From positions 1-64,000 of the forward strand of contig CAYWVR010000011.1 in the NCBI GenBank assembly GCA_964461715.1: 64,000 nt of DNA, read 5' to 3'. The notes under the pieces were generated by a model, which was not told where the DNA came from, did not search any database, and worked only from the letters and a program-made list of their open reading frames with translations. Numbering within the stretch: the stretch's first letter is position 1; each line of letters opens with the position of its first letter. Source of the DNA: CAYWVR01 sp964461715 (GTDB lineage: Bacteria; Planctomycetota; Phycisphaerae; FEN-1346). The translations under genes were made by a program, and so were the position numbers. Positions 23,972-32,520 of this stretch are shown piece by piece.

Positions 23972-25687
23972 ATGCTCCGTCGCACGTCTTGCCTCGTCGC
24001 CTGCGTCGTTCTCGCCGGAACCCTCGCCGCCTCAACCGCCTCGCCCGAGATCGAGGAGAAGGCCCGGCGCCTGGCCGTCGAGGCCAAGTTTCTCCTGCGC
24101 GAGGATCGTCTCTCGGAAGCCGTCCAGAAGCTGGAGCTGGCCCTGGAGCTGGTCCCCGACCACGCAGCCGCGAAGGCGCTCCTGTCCGACGCCCGGTCGC
24201 GCCTCGTCCGCGTCGACGATCTCCTGGCCGAGGCCGAGGAACATCGTGCCGCCGCCGCCTGGGACGAGGCCCTCGCCCCCGTCACGGCCGCCCGCGAGAT
24301 CTTCCCGAAGCATCCCTCCGCCGCCGCCCTCGAGACCCGTATTCGCCGCGAGGCCGCCGAGGCCGTCGTCAAGGACGCGGCCCTGGCGGGGGACTGGGAC
24401 GATCCGGGCCGGGCCGAGGCCCTCTACCGGCGGGCCCTGGAGTTCGACCATGAGTCTGCGCCCGCGCGCGAGGGGCTCTGTGAGGTGTACGTGGCACGGG
24501 GCGAGGCGGCCCTTGCCGACGGGCGTCCGGGGGCGGCCTTGGCGTGGTTCGAGGCGGCCGCGGACGTTTGGTCCGATGGTCCCGGCCCCGCGCGGGCTTC
24601 GGCCGCCCGCGCGACCGTCGAGGGACGAATCCGATTTAAGCTGGCCCACGACGACTCCGTCGCCCCGGCGACGCGGCCCCTGGTGCTTGCGGTGCGGGAT
24701 CGGCTGGTCGCTGCCGCGCCGCGCTTCGTCGACCTCTCGCCGCCCCTGCCGCGCGTCGCCGCCCGCGGGTACGCCTGGCGCGTCGAGACCGACGGGGTCC
24801 GCCTCGACGACGCCGTCCGCCGCGAGGAGCGCGTCCATACCTATACCGTCGGTCGCGAGGCGCCCAACCCCGAGGTCGACCGCGTCCGGGCCCTCCTCGA
24901 CACGGCCCTCGAGCGGCTCCGCATCATGCAGCAGGACTACGACCGGGATTGCCCCTTCTGCCACGGCGACGGGTGGGTCCTGTGTCGCGTCTGTCGTGGC
25001 ACGGGCCGCGACCCGGCCCATCCGGCGGACCCGTGTCCGGCGTGCACAGGCGGCCGGCATCTGCGGCCGGGCTTCCGCCGGTGCGGACGGTGCCGCGGGA
25101 CGGGGCGGTACGGCAGCACGTCGCTCCGCGATCTTCGGACCCAGGAGGCCCTCGTCGACCGTCTCCAGGCCCGGCTGGCGGCGACGCCGCTGACGGTCAT
25201 CCGCGAGGAGCCCGCCACGTGGCCCTACACGATCGAGCACCACGAGCGGACCGGCCGCCTCCAGGCCTCCGCCGAGGTCCTCGACCTGGAGACGGGCCGG
25301 CGCCGCCCGGCGGGGAGCGCCTCGCCCCGCCTCCGCGAGGCCGACACGGCGGTCCAGCGGTCGAATCCCGGCATCGGCATCCCACCCGACTCGCTGGACC
25401 TGCCGGCCGCCGAGGAGATGGAGCGAGTTCTCCTGGACCGGGCCGCCGAGACCCTGGCCGAGGCGATCCTGGGCGCGGCCCTCGCCGACCGCAAGGCCGC
25501 CCTCGACGCCGAGGCCGAGGCGCTGCGGGCCCGGGGCGAGGTGTTCGAAGCCCTCGAGCGTCGGGCCGACGCGGCCCTGCCGGCCCGGGCCCTCGACCCG
25601 CAGGCCGACCCGTTCGAGGCGATCCGGGAGGCGCTCAGGACGGTGGAGGCGTCGGGTCCGGCGCGGGGAGCGTCTCGTCGAAGGTGA
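23972..25687 (+). CDS. Exported TPR protein with DnaJ-type zinc finger
   Basis: A 571-residue exported protein. The signal peptide ends near residue 20. Helical TPR-like repeats fill about 25-220 (EKARRLAVEAKFLLREDRLS, REIFPKHPSAAAL, EALYRRALEFDHESAPA). A charged middle region follows. Residues ~330-390 hold four CxxC units in the DnaJ cysteine-rich pattern: CPFCHGDG, CRVCRGTG, CPACTGGR, CGRCRGTG. DnaJ's own J domain is absent. This is unusual for an exported protein; zinc or redox activity in the periplasm is possible. GGGAGG precedes the ATG. Its last 53 bp overlap the convergent dehydrogenase gene. Confidence 0.75.
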   Translation: MLRRTSCLVACVVLAGTLAASTASPEIEEKARRLAVEAKFLLREDRLSEAVQKLELALELVPDHAAAKALLSDARSRLVRVDDLLAEAEEHRAAAAWDEALAPVTAAREIFPKHPSAAALETRIRREAAEAVVKDAALAGDWDDPGRAEALYRRALEFDHESAPAREGLCEVYVARGEAALADGRPGAALAWFEAAADVWSDGPGPARASAARATVEGRIRFKLAHDDSVAPATRPLVLAVRDRLVAAAPRFVDLSPPLPRVAARGYAWRVETDGVRLDDAVRREERVHTYTVGREAPNPEVDRVRALLDTALERLRIMQQDYDRDCPFCHGDGWVLCRVCRGTGRDPAHPADPCPACTGGRHLRPGFRRCGRCRGTGRYGSTSLRDLRTQEALVDRLQARLAATPLTVIREEPATWPYTIEHHERTGRLQASAEVLDLETGRRRPAGSASPRLREADTAVQRSNPGIGIPPDSLDLPAAEEMERVLLDRAAETLAEAILGAALADRKAALDAEAEALRARGEVFEALERRADAALPARALDPQADPFEAIREALRTVEASGPARGASRRR

Positions 25688-26708
25688 TGACGACCTTGCC
25701 GGTTCGTCCCGCGTCGAAGGTCTCGAAGGCCTCGCGGGCGTCGTCGAGAGTGAACCGGTGCGTGGCGATTGCCTCGGGGTGCAGGTCCCACCGGACGAGC
25801 CGCTCGGCGAGGTCCTCCATCTGCGGGAGGCTCGAGACCCACGAGCCGTAGAGGGCGAGCTGCTTGTGGATGAGCAGGGGGCTCGGCTCGAACGCCACCG
25901 TCCCGCCCTCACCGACGTAGACGACGCGGCCCCACTCCCGCGCTGCTTCCAGGCAAAGGTGCCGCGCGCCGGCGTTGCCGGAGCAGTCAATCGCCACCTC
26001 CACGCCGCGCCCGCCGGTCGCCTCGCGGATCTTCGCCTCCACGTCGCCGGCGGCATCGAGGACGAGGTCGGGGCCGAGCGTCTCGGCGGCATCGCGGCGC
26101 TGCTCGACCGGCTCGACGCCGAGGACGCGGGCCCCGAGGGCCTTCGCGAGCATTACCTGCCCCAGGCCCACCGGCCCGAGCCCCGTCACGAGGACCGTGT
26201 CCTCGCCCGAGATGCGCGCCCGCCGCGACGCCGCGTAGTTCGTCCCGAAACCGCACGCGATGAGGGCCCCGTCGACGTACGTGAGGTGGTCGGGCAGGGC
26301 CACAAGCGTCCGTTCCTCGACGAGGATGAACTCCGCCAGCCCCCCGTCCCGCTGCCATCCGTACGCCCCGCGCTCGGGCGAGGTGCACGAGATCATCCAG
26401 CCGCCGCGGCAATCCCGGCATCGGCCGCACCCCGCGATGTGGTAGATGATGACGCGGTCGCCCTCGGCGAAGCGGCGGCACGCCGGGCCGACCTTCTCGA
26501 CTTGGCCGCACGGCTCATGCCCGGCGATGACGCCGCGGTAGGCCTCGGGCCCGTGGCCCTGGTCGGTCGGGCGGTAGATGGCCCGCAGGTCGCTCCCGCA
26601 CAGGCCGCACGCCTTCATTCGCACGAGCGCCTGTCCCGGTCCCGGCTCCGGGACGGGGAACTCTCGCATCTCGAACTGCCGATTGCCGGGCAACACCACG
26701 CCGCGCAT
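25635..26708 (-). CDS. Zinc-dependent alcohol dehydrogenase (MDR family)
   Basis: A 357-residue medium-chain dehydrogenase/reductase. The catalytic zinc site shows CGLCGSD and GHEPCGQVEKVG. The structural zinc loop is CGRCRDCRGG with a fourth Cys in ISCTSPE. The NAD fold has VTGLGPVGLGQVMLAKALGA. It is close to L-threonine, sorbitol or galactitol dehydrogenases; the substrate is not readable. It begins 17 bp after the NSS transporter stop codon on the same strand, so they are probably one operon. Its 3' end overlaps the convergent TPR gene by 53 bp. Confidence 0.88.
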   Translation of the reverse strand: MRGVVLPGNRQFEMREFPVPEPGPGQALVRMKACGLCGSDLRAIYRPTDQGHGPEAYRGVIAGHEPCGQVEKVGPACRRFAEGDRVIIYHIAGCGRCRDCRGGWMISCTSPERGAYGWQRDGGLAEFILVEERTLVALPDHLTYVDGALIACGFGTNYAASRRARISGEDTVLVTGLGPVGLGQVMLAKALGARVLGVEPVEQRRDAAETLGPDLVLDAAGDVEAKIREATGGRGVEVAIDCSGNAGARHLCLEAAREWGRVVYVGEGGTVAFEPSPLLIHKQLALYGSWVSSLPQMEDLAERLVRWDLHPEAIATHRFTLDDAREAFETFDAGRTGKVVITFDETLPAPDPTPPPS

Positions 26709-26725
26709 AGCCGACCTCCAGGGAC

Positions 26726-28465
26726 CTACTCGTCCTCGCCGTCCACGAGATGCACCTCATGCTCCTCCGGCGGCCCATGGGTGGCGTGATGGTGCTCGAC
26801 GTCCTTGCCGCGGATGGCGATGGCGATGCACAGGCCCAGCCCGCCGAAGAGGATCACCAGGGCCATCGACGCCAGGATCGCCGCCGGCAACCCCAGGCCG
26901 AACGCCTTCGTGAAAAGGACCGTCGCTATCACGCCGCCCAGCAGGATGCCCAGCAGGTGCCATCGCCGCGACAGGAGGAACGCCACCGCGAAGAAGGCGA
27001 TGAAAATGCCCGGCCCGGCCCGCAGCATCCACGGCGGCCAGCCGTCAGCCGTCCCGTAGAGCGGCTCGGCGATCTCCGAGACCAAGGTCGCCCCGAGGAA
27101 GACCGTCAGCGAGAGCGGCGTGATGAGCCGCACGCACAACTCCCACCATCCGCCCAGGTGAATCTCGGAGACGGCGTTGACGTAGTCGGTCAGCCGACGC
27201 GTCCGGTAAAAGTGGCCGACGACGAGGCACTGAATGAGCCCGACGAAGACGAACCCGTAGTTGGCCCAGTGGTCGGCGATGTCGAGCCATCCCAGGCCGC
27301 CCTTCGTCGCGAAGAAGAAGATGCCCACCCCGAACCCCGTCGTGCACACGAGGGCCGAAGCCAGGGTGTGGCTCATCCACGCGAACCGGTCCTCCAGGCC
27401 CGAGCACACCGCCTCGACGATCGAGAACTCCGAGTCGATGCCCAGCGACAGGAGCGTCAGGAAGAACAGCACCGCCACGATCGGCGGCCAGTACGTCCCG
27501 AGGTCCGCCAGCTTCGAGATGGCCGTCGGATACGTGATGAACGCCAGTCCCAACCCGCCCCGCACCACCTTGTCCACCGGCTGACCCGTCTTGAAGGCCA
27601 GGAACCCGAGGACCGAAAAGACGACAAACCCGGCGAGGAAGCTGGTCGCGCAGTTCGCGAAGCTCGTGATGAAGGCGTTGTTCGTGATATCGCCGCGCCG
27701 GCGGTTGTAGCTCGCGTAGGCGATCATGACTCCGAAGCCGACCGAGAGGCTGAAGAAGATCTGACCGTATGCCTCGACCCAGACGCGCATGTCCTTAAGC
27801 TTCGCAAAATCCGGCGTCAGGTAGTACTTGATGCCCTCGAGGGCCCCGTCGAGCGTCACCCCCCGGATTCCCAGGATCAGCAGGAGCAGGATGGGCAGGG
27901 GCACCGTGATCAGCACGACGCGGCCGACGCGGTGGACGCCCTTGTAGATGATGAGGAACACCAGGGCCCACGTCAGCGCCAAGCCCGCCACCAGGTGCCA
28001 CTGGATCTGCCAGAGGCTGGCGTCAGGGTCGTCCTGGCCCAGGACCTGCTCGAAGTAGGCCCCGGCCCCCTCCGCCGACCAGGGGAGCACCGTGCGAAAC
28101 GAGCCGAAAAGGTAGTTCCACGCGTAACCCATGACAATCGCGTAGTAGAACGCGATGACCGCCGCCACTGCCAGGGCGAACCACCCCACCCACTCGAAGC
28201 TCTTGTTCAGCCGCCGCAGGGCCTTCGGGGCTGAGCCCTGGAACATCTGGCCGATGCCCATCTCGAGGATCATCAACGGGATGCCCGCCGTCACCAGGGC
28301 CACAAGATACGGAATGAAGAACGCCCCGCCGCCCCCTTCGTAGACTTTGGCCGGGAACCGCCAGACGTTGCCGAGTCCGACCGCGCTGCCGACCGCCGCC
28401 ATCACGAACGCGAGCCGGCTGTCCCAGCGGTCGCGCGGGCGACGGGGGCCGGGAAGGTCGCTCAT
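26726..28465 (-). CDS. Neurotransmitter:sodium symporter (NSS) family transporter
   Basis: A 579-residue inner-membrane symporter of the SLC6/LeuT family, which takes up amino acids or related solutes with Na+. The first helix reads FVMAAVGSAVGLGNVWRFP, the unwound Na+/substrate site of the family. Further marks are GGGGAFFIPYLVALVTAGIP, the FFSLSVGFG helix and SFLAGFVVFSVLGFLA. About 12 helices can be counted. The cytoplasmic tail ends in a His/Glu-rich stretch (EHHHATHGPPEEHEVH). GAGGAG precedes the ATG. Its own promoter lies at 28515-28544. Confidence 0.92.
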   Translation of the reverse strand: MSDLPGPRRPRDRWDSRLAFVMAAVGSAVGLGNVWRFPAKVYEGGGGAFFIPYLVALVTAGIPLMILEMGIGQMFQGSAPKALRRLNKSFEWVGWFALAVAAVIAFYYAIVMGYAWNYLFGSFRTVLPWSAEGAGAYFEQVLGQDDPDASLWQIQWHLVAGLALTWALVFLIIYKGVHRVGRVVLITVPLPILLLLILGIRGVTLDGALEGIKYYLTPDFAKLKDMRVWVEAYGQIFFSLSVGFGVMIAYASYNRRRGDITNNAFITSFANCATSFLAGFVVFSVLGFLAFKTGQPVDKVVRGGLGLAFITYPTAISKLADLGTYWPPIVAVLFFLTLLSLGIDSEFSIVEAVCSGLEDRFAWMSHTLASALVCTTGFGVGIFFFATKGGLGWLDIADHWANYGFVFVGLIQCLVVGHFYRTRRLTDYVNAVSEIHLGGWWELCVRLITPLSLTVFLGATLVSEIAEPLYGTADGWPPWMLRAGPGIFIAFFAVAFLLSRRWHLLGILLGGVIATVLFTKAFGLGLPAAILASMALVILFGGLGLCIAIAIRGKDVEHHHATHGPPEEHEVHLVDGEDE

Positions 28466-28514
28466 GGGCCGATCTCCTCACGGGTCCGCACGAAGGGGGC
28501 CGAAGATGAGCGCG

Positions 28515-28544
28515 ATTCTAGCGCCCGGCCCGCGCCATCGTCAA
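28515..28544 (-). promoter_or_regulatory. Sigma70-type promoter of the transporter gene
   Basis: On the minus strand: TTGACG (28539-28544), 18-bp spacer, TAGAAT (28515-28520), with CTTTTGC abutting the -35. Confidence 0.65.
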
Positions 28545-28562
28545 GCAAAAGCGCGCGGCGCC

Positions 28563-28591
28563 TTGCCCCCGGCCCCCGGCCTTGCTACCGT
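28563..28591 (+). promoter_or_regulatory. Sigma70-type promoter of the HAD gene
   Basis: TTGCCC (28563-28568), 17-bp spacer, TACCGT (28586-28591), 33 bp before the ATG. It is divergent from the transporter promoter. Confidence 0.45.
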
Positions 28592-28623
28592 ACCCGGCCC
28601 TCACGAACCGGAGACGACCGACC

Positions 28624-29295
28624 ATGCCCACCCGCGCCGTGATCTTTGACATGGACGGCGTCCTGATCGATTCCTACCGGGCCCATTTCCGGGCTTGGCA
28701 GGCCGTCGGCGAACGCCTCGGACGCACCCTCACCGAGGAGGAGTTTGCCGCCACCTTCGGCCGCCGCAACCGCGAAATCTTCCGGACCCTCTGGGGCGAG
28801 GCCATCTCCGACACCGAGGCCGAGAGGCTCGGCGAGTGGAAGGAGAACGTCTACCGCGACCTGCTGCGCGAGGACTTCCCCAAGATGGACGGGGCCGAGG
28901 ACCTCGTGGACGCCCTCGCCGCGGCGGGATTTCGCCTGGCCATCGGCTCCTCCGGGCCGCCCGGGAACATCGAGGTGGCCGTCGAGGGGCTGGGCCGCCC
29001 CGGCGCCTTCGACGCCACCGTCTCCGGGGCCGACGTGACCCACGGCAAGCCGGACCCGGAAGTGTTCCTGACGGCCGCGGAGAAACTGGGGGTCGAGCCG
29101 GCCGCCTGCGCCGTCGTCGAGGACGCCCCCGCCGGCATCGAGGCCGCCCGCCGCGCGGGGATGACGCCCGTCGCCGTCACCGGCACGGCCCCGCGCAAGG
29201 CGCTCGAGGCGGCGGGGGCGGCCCGGGTGGTCGAGTCGCTGCGGGAGCTTTCGCCGGAGGGGCTGGCGGCGCTGATCGATGCGCGGCCGGCATGA
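28624..29295 (+). CDS. HAD family hydrolase (beta-phosphoglucomutase-like)
   Basis: A 223-residue haloacid-dehalogenase phosphatase. Motif I is FDMDGVLIDS (nucleophile Asp, then Asp), motif II GSSGPP, motif III KPDPEVF with its lysine, and motif IV VVEDAPAGIEAARRAG. The alpha-helical cap between residues 15 and 85 is of the phosphoglucomutase/phosphoglycolate type. It removes phosphate from, or moves it on, small sugar phosphates. It stands alone on the plus strand. A GGGTC/GACCC hairpin in the 97-bp gap before the convergent gene may end both transcripts. Confidence 0.88.
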   Translation: MPTRAVIFDMDGVLIDSYRAHFRAWQAVGERLGRTLTEEEFAATFGRRNREIFRTLWGEAISDTEAERLGEWKENVYRDLLREDFPKMDGAEDLVDALAAAGFRLAIGSSGPPGNIEVAVEGLGRPGAFDATVSGADVTHGKPDPEVFLTAAEKLGVEPAACAVVEDAPAGIEAARRAGMTPVAVTGTAPRKALEAAGAARVVESLRELSPEGLAALIDARPA

Positions 29296-29392
29296 CCCCT
29301 CGCCTTGGGTGGGGTGGGTCTCTGGACCCATCGCGGCATCTCGGCAGGTCCGCCGCGCCATCGGTCGGTGTCGGGTTCGCGGCTCGGGGAAC

Positions 29393-30412
29393 CTACATGA
29401 CGCGCACCTTCACCCGCCGGCCCGTCCGGCTCGACTGCATCGCCGCGAACACCATCGCCAGGCTCTTGATGTTGTCGTGGCACTCGCACTGGGGCATGCG
29501 GCCGCGGCGGAGGTAGGCGAGCATCTCGCGCAGGGCCCCGTGCATCCCCCCGCATTTCATCTGAACGGAGGCGAGCTTGACGGACCGCCGGGGTCGCTCG
29601 AACCCTTCGTCCCGGGTGACGACCTCGCCCCAGGGGTCGTGGTCCGACTCGTAGAGGAGGGCCCCGCGGGTGCCCTGGACCCGCCAGTCGCCGTTCCAAC
29701 TCGTGCGCGGCCCCTCGGCGCACCACGAGCCGCGGTAGGCGAACCGCACGCCGCCGGTCATCTCGAAGACGGCGTTGGCCGCGACGTCGCCGGCGTACCA
29801 CGAGCCCTCCGGGTTGAACTCCTCGCACCAGACGGCCACGGGGTCGACGTCGCCGATCATGCGGGCCATGTCGAAGTGGTGAATGGCCATATCCAGAATG
29901 AGCGGACTCTCCATTTCCGCCCGGAAGCCCCCGAAGTGGGCCGCGAGGAAGAAGTCGCAGTTCAGCGTCGTCGGCGTCCCGATCGTCCCGCGCCGCACCG
30001 TGCGGGCGAGCGACTCGTGCATCGCGTTCCAGCGGCGACTCTGGCTGACCATGTAGAGGCGGTCGGCCGCCTCGCTCGCCTTGACCATCCGCCGCCCCTT
30101 GGCCATCGACGAGGCCATCGGCTTCTCGCCGATGACGTGAAGGCCCGCCTTCAGACACGCGCAGGTGACCCGGGCGTGGGCCTCGGGCGTCGTCAGGTCG
30201 ACGGCAAAGTCGGCCTCGGCGTCCCGGAGGGTCTTCGCGAGATCCTCCGAGGCGACCGTCCCGGCCAGCTCGTATGTCTCGACGGCCGCCTCGGCCTTCT
30301 CGAGGTCCAGGTCGACGACGGCGGCGATCTCGACCTTCTCCTTCTTCAGCGGCGGGAACCAGGCCCGGCTGATCCCTCCCGCCCCCACGACGACGGCGCG
30401 CGGCTTGGGCAT
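29393..30412 (-). CDS. Gfo/Idh/MocA family oxidoreductase
   Basis: A 339-residue NAD(P)-dependent oxidoreductase, the second of its family here. It has VVVGAGGISRAWFPPL at the nucleotide site, GEKPMASS with the catalytic Lys and DMAIHHFDMARMIGD with the conserved His/Asp. It is not a close copy of the one at 6118. GGGAGGAAG precedes the ATG. It is divergent from the SDR operon with a shared control region, which suggests the two belong to the same sugar or polyol pathway. Substrate unknown. Confidence 0.88.
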   Translation of the reverse strand: MPKPRAVVVGAGGISRAWFPPLKKEKVEIAAVVDLDLEKAEAAVETYELAGTVASEDLAKTLRDAEADFAVDLTTPEAHARVTCACLKAGLHVIGEKPMASSMAKGRRMVKASEAADRLYMVSQSRRWNAMHESLARTVRRGTIGTPTTLNCDFFLAAHFGGFRAEMESPLILDMAIHHFDMARMIGDVDPVAVWCEEFNPEGSWYAGDVAANAVFEMTGGVRFAYRGSWCAEGPRTSWNGDWRVQGTRGALLYESDHDPWGEVVTRDEGFERPRRSVKLASVQMKCGGMHGALREMLAYLRRGRMPQCECHDNIKSLAMVFAAMQSSRTGRRVKVRVM

Positions 30413-30443
30413 GCGATCTTCCTCCCTATGGCGAGCAGGCGCC

Positions 30444-30472
30444 GTGATACGCCCCCCGTGTGGGCCGAGCAA
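30444..30472 (-). promoter_or_regulatory. Sigma70-type promoter of the Gfo/Idh/MocA gene
   Basis: On the minus strand: TTGCTC (30467-30472), 17-bp spacer, TATCAC (30444-30449). Confidence 0.6.
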
Positions 30473-30492
30473 GCTTTTTCGGACCTTTCGGC

Positions 30493-30522
30493 TTGTCGGC
30501 GGGCCCGGGGCGGGATTAGGAT
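30493..30522 (+). promoter_or_regulatory. Sigma70-type promoter of the SDR operon, leaderless
   Basis: TTGTCG (30493-30498), 18-bp spacer, TAGGAT (30517-30522). The expected start of transcription coincides with the ATG at 30530. Confidence 0.5.
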
Positions 30523-30529
30523 GGGGCCC

Positions 30530-31291
30530 ATGACCGAGACCGCTCAACCCTTCCGGCTCGACGGACGCGTCGCCCTGGTCACCGGGGCGGGGCGGGGGAT
30601 CGGGCGAGGCGCGGCCGAGGCGCTCGCGCGGGCGGGGGCCGACGTCGCCCTCGTTGCCCGTACCGAGGCCGAGCTCGAGGAGGTCGCCGCCGCGCTTCCC
30701 ACGCGCGGCCTCGTCCTGCCGGCCGACGTCACGGACCTCGCCTGCCACGAAGGGCTCGTCGAGCGGACCGTCCGCGAGCTGGGCGGCCTGGACGTCGTCG
30801 TCGCCTGCGCGGGGACGACCCTGCGCGTCCCGGCCGAAGAGATGACCCCCGAGGACTTCGCGCGCGTGATGGACCTCAACGTCACGGGCCTCGTGTTCCT
30901 GGTGCAGAAGGCCGCCCGGGTGATGCTCGATCGTGGCCGGGGGCGCGTCATCCTCATCGCCAGCCTCCTCTCGGAGATCGGGCGCGGCGAGAACGCCCCG
31001 TACGCGGCGTCGAAGGGGGCCGTCCGGCAGCTCGTCAAGCAGCTCGCGGTCGAATGGTCGCCGCGCGGCGTGACCGTCAACGGCATCGGCCCGGGGTACA
31101 TCGACACGCAGCTCGTCGCGCGGCTGCGGGACGACCCCGAGTTCAACCGGTGGCTCATGGACCGCGTCGCCGTCGGCCGCTGGGGCACGCCGCACGACGT
31201 CGGGGCGGCGGCGGTCTACCTCGCCGGCGACGAGGCCTCGTACGTGACCGGCCACATCCTGTACGTCGATGGGGGGTTCCTGGCGAAGTAG
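30530..31291 (+). CDS. Short-chain dehydrogenase/reductase
   Basis: A 253-residue classical SDR. VALVTGAGRGIGRGAAEALA is the TGxxxGIG cofactor site, CAGTTLR the NAG-like motif, LIASLLSE the catalytic Ser strand and YAASKGAVRQL the YxxxK pair. The C-terminus YVTGHILYVDGGF is standard. An in-frame ATG at 30521 lies inside the -10 box, so 30530 is the likely start, apparently without a leader. It probably oxidises or reduces a keto-sugar or polyol as the first gene of an operon running to 33576. Confidence 0.92.
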   Translation: MTETAQPFRLDGRVALVTGAGRGIGRGAAEALARAGADVALVARTEAELEEVAAALPTRGLVLPADVTDLACHEGLVERTVRELGGLDVVVACAGTTLRVPAEEMTPEDFARVMDLNVTGLVFLVQKAARVMLDRGRGRVILIASLLSEIGRGENAPYAASKGAVRQLVKQLAVEWSPRGVTVNGIGPGYIDTQLVARLRDDPEFNRWLMDRVAVGRWGTPHDVGAAAVYLAGDEASYVTGHILYVDGGFLAK

Positions 31292-31331
31292 CTCGTGCGC
31301 GTTTTTGGTGGCAGCGCCCGGTCGCGGCGCG

Positions 31332-31337
31332 TATCAT
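31332..31337 (+). promoter_or_regulatory. Possible internal -10 element
   Basis: TATCAT lies 36 bp before the Cys-rich gene, with a CGCGTTTTTGG tract 21-30 bp upstream. The -35 spacing is poor, so an internal promoter is uncertain. Confidence 0.25.
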
Positions 31338-31372
31338 GGCCGGCCCGAAGCGACAGGCGCAAGGAGCGGATC

Positions 31373-31609
31373 ATGGGCATCCCCGGCTATGTCGAGTACC
31401 CGCGGCGGGAGTACTGCAAGGACATCCGCTGCCCGATCCAGCACCAGCTCGAGAAGCACGCGCCGGGGTCGCAGGAGCACGAGGGGGTCCGCTCCATCTG
31501 CAAGACCGAGTGCATCCACACCACCTACGAGTTCCATCACTGGCTCATCGATCACGGCTACGAGATCGTGCGGCCCGCCGAGACGGCGCCGGCCGGGCCC
31601 GACGCGTAA
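31373..31609 (+). CDS. Small Cys/His-rich conserved-looking protein
   Basis: I do not recognise this 78-residue protein. It has four cysteines in two clusters (YCKDIRC, then ICKTEC) and several His (HQLEKH, IHTTYEFHHW), suggesting a small metal or Fe-S binding fold. AAGGAG precedes the ATG. It is placed between the SDR and the LsrF-type aldolase with only 11 bp to the latter, so it belongs to that operon. Its role may be as a small partner of one of the enzymes; this is inference. Confidence 0.7.
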   Translation: MGIPGYVEYPRREYCKDIRCPIQHQLEKHAPGSQEHEGVRSICKTECIHTTYEFHHWLIDHGYEIVRPAETAPAGPDA

Positions 31610-31620
31610 AGGAACCCCTC

Positions 31621-32502
31621 ATGCCCGAAGCGAGCGGAAACGAGGGCGCCAAGAACTTCGCCCCCGACGTGCCCCAGACCCAGGACCTCTTCTTCCTGAA
31701 GGGGTCGAACAATCTTGATTGGGGAATGAAGGACCGCCTCGCGCGGATCTTCAACCCGGACTCCGGCCACGCGGTCATGCTCGCCTTCGACCACGGCTAC
31801 ATCCTCGGGCCCACGTCGGGGCTGGAGCGGATGGACCTGACGATCCGCCCCCTCATCCCCCACGCCGACTGCCTCATGTGCACGCGGGGGGCCCTGCGGC
31901 AGATCGTGCCGGCCACGGCGGGCAAGCCCGTCTCGCTCCGCGTCTCCGCCGGCTCGACGGTGCTGACGGACCTCAACGACGAGATCATCATGGACATCGA
32001 GGAGGCCGTGCGCCTGAACGCCTCCATCATGGCCGTCATGGTCGCCGTGGGTTCCGTGAAGCACGAGGCGACGACCGTGCGGAACCTGACGCGCCTCGTC
32101 GACGCCGGCACCCGAGTGGGTATCCCCACGCTCGGCGTGACGGCCGTCGGGAAGGAACTGGTGCGCGACGCCCGGTACCTGGCGATGGCCTCGCGGGTCT
32201 GCGCCGAAAACGGCGCCCACGTCGTCAAGACCTACTTCTGCGAGCCGGGCTTCGAGCAGGTCACCGCCGCGTGCCCCGTGCCCATCGTCATCGCGGGCGG
32301 CAAGAAGGTGCCGGAGAAGGATGCCCTGGGCATCGCCGAGCGGGCCCTGAAGCAGGGGGCCGCCGGCGTCGACATGGGCCGCAATATCTTCCAGGCCGAG
32401 GACCCCGTCGCCATGCTCCGGGCCGTCCGGGCCGTCGTCCACGAGGGACGCTCCGGCGACGAGGCGTTCGAGATGTACCGGGACACCAAGGGCCGCGCCT
32501 AG
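31621..32502 (+). CDS. DhnA/LsrF-family class I aldolase or thiolase
   Basis: A 293-residue protein, near the length of E. coli LsrF (291). AFDHGYILGPTSGLERM is the typical start of the DhnA/LsrF barrel. AHVVKTYFCEPGFEQV holds the probable Schiff-base lysine. VIAGGKKVPEKDALGIAE and GVDMGRNIFQAEDP make the phosphate site. LsrF itself transfers an acetyl group from a phosphorylated autoinducer-2 derivative to CoA, but no other lsr gene is present. A related sugar-phosphate aldolase activity is equally likely. AAAGGA precedes the ATG. It lies in the operon between the Cys-rich protein and an MDR dehydrogenase. Confidence 0.85.
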   Translation: MPEASGNEGAKNFAPDVPQTQDLFFLKGSNNLDWGMKDRLARIFNPDSGHAVMLAFDHGYILGPTSGLERMDLTIRPLIPHADCLMCTRGALRQIVPATAGKPVSLRVSAGSTVLTDLNDEIIMDIEEAVRLNASIMAVMVAVGSVKHEATTVRNLTRLVDAGTRVGIPTLGVTAVGKELVRDARYLAMASRVCAENGAHVVKTYFCEPGFEQVTAACPVPIVIAGGKKVPEKDALGIAERALKQGAAGVDMGRNIFQAEDPVAMLRAVRAVVHEGRSGDEAFEMYRDTKGRA

Positions 32503-32520
32503 CGCGGCCGCGAGGGACGC

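Noticed and set aside
31621..32502. Naming the aldolase lsrF outright
   Set aside because: Family membership is clear, but the other lsr genes are missing, so the exact activity is not supported.
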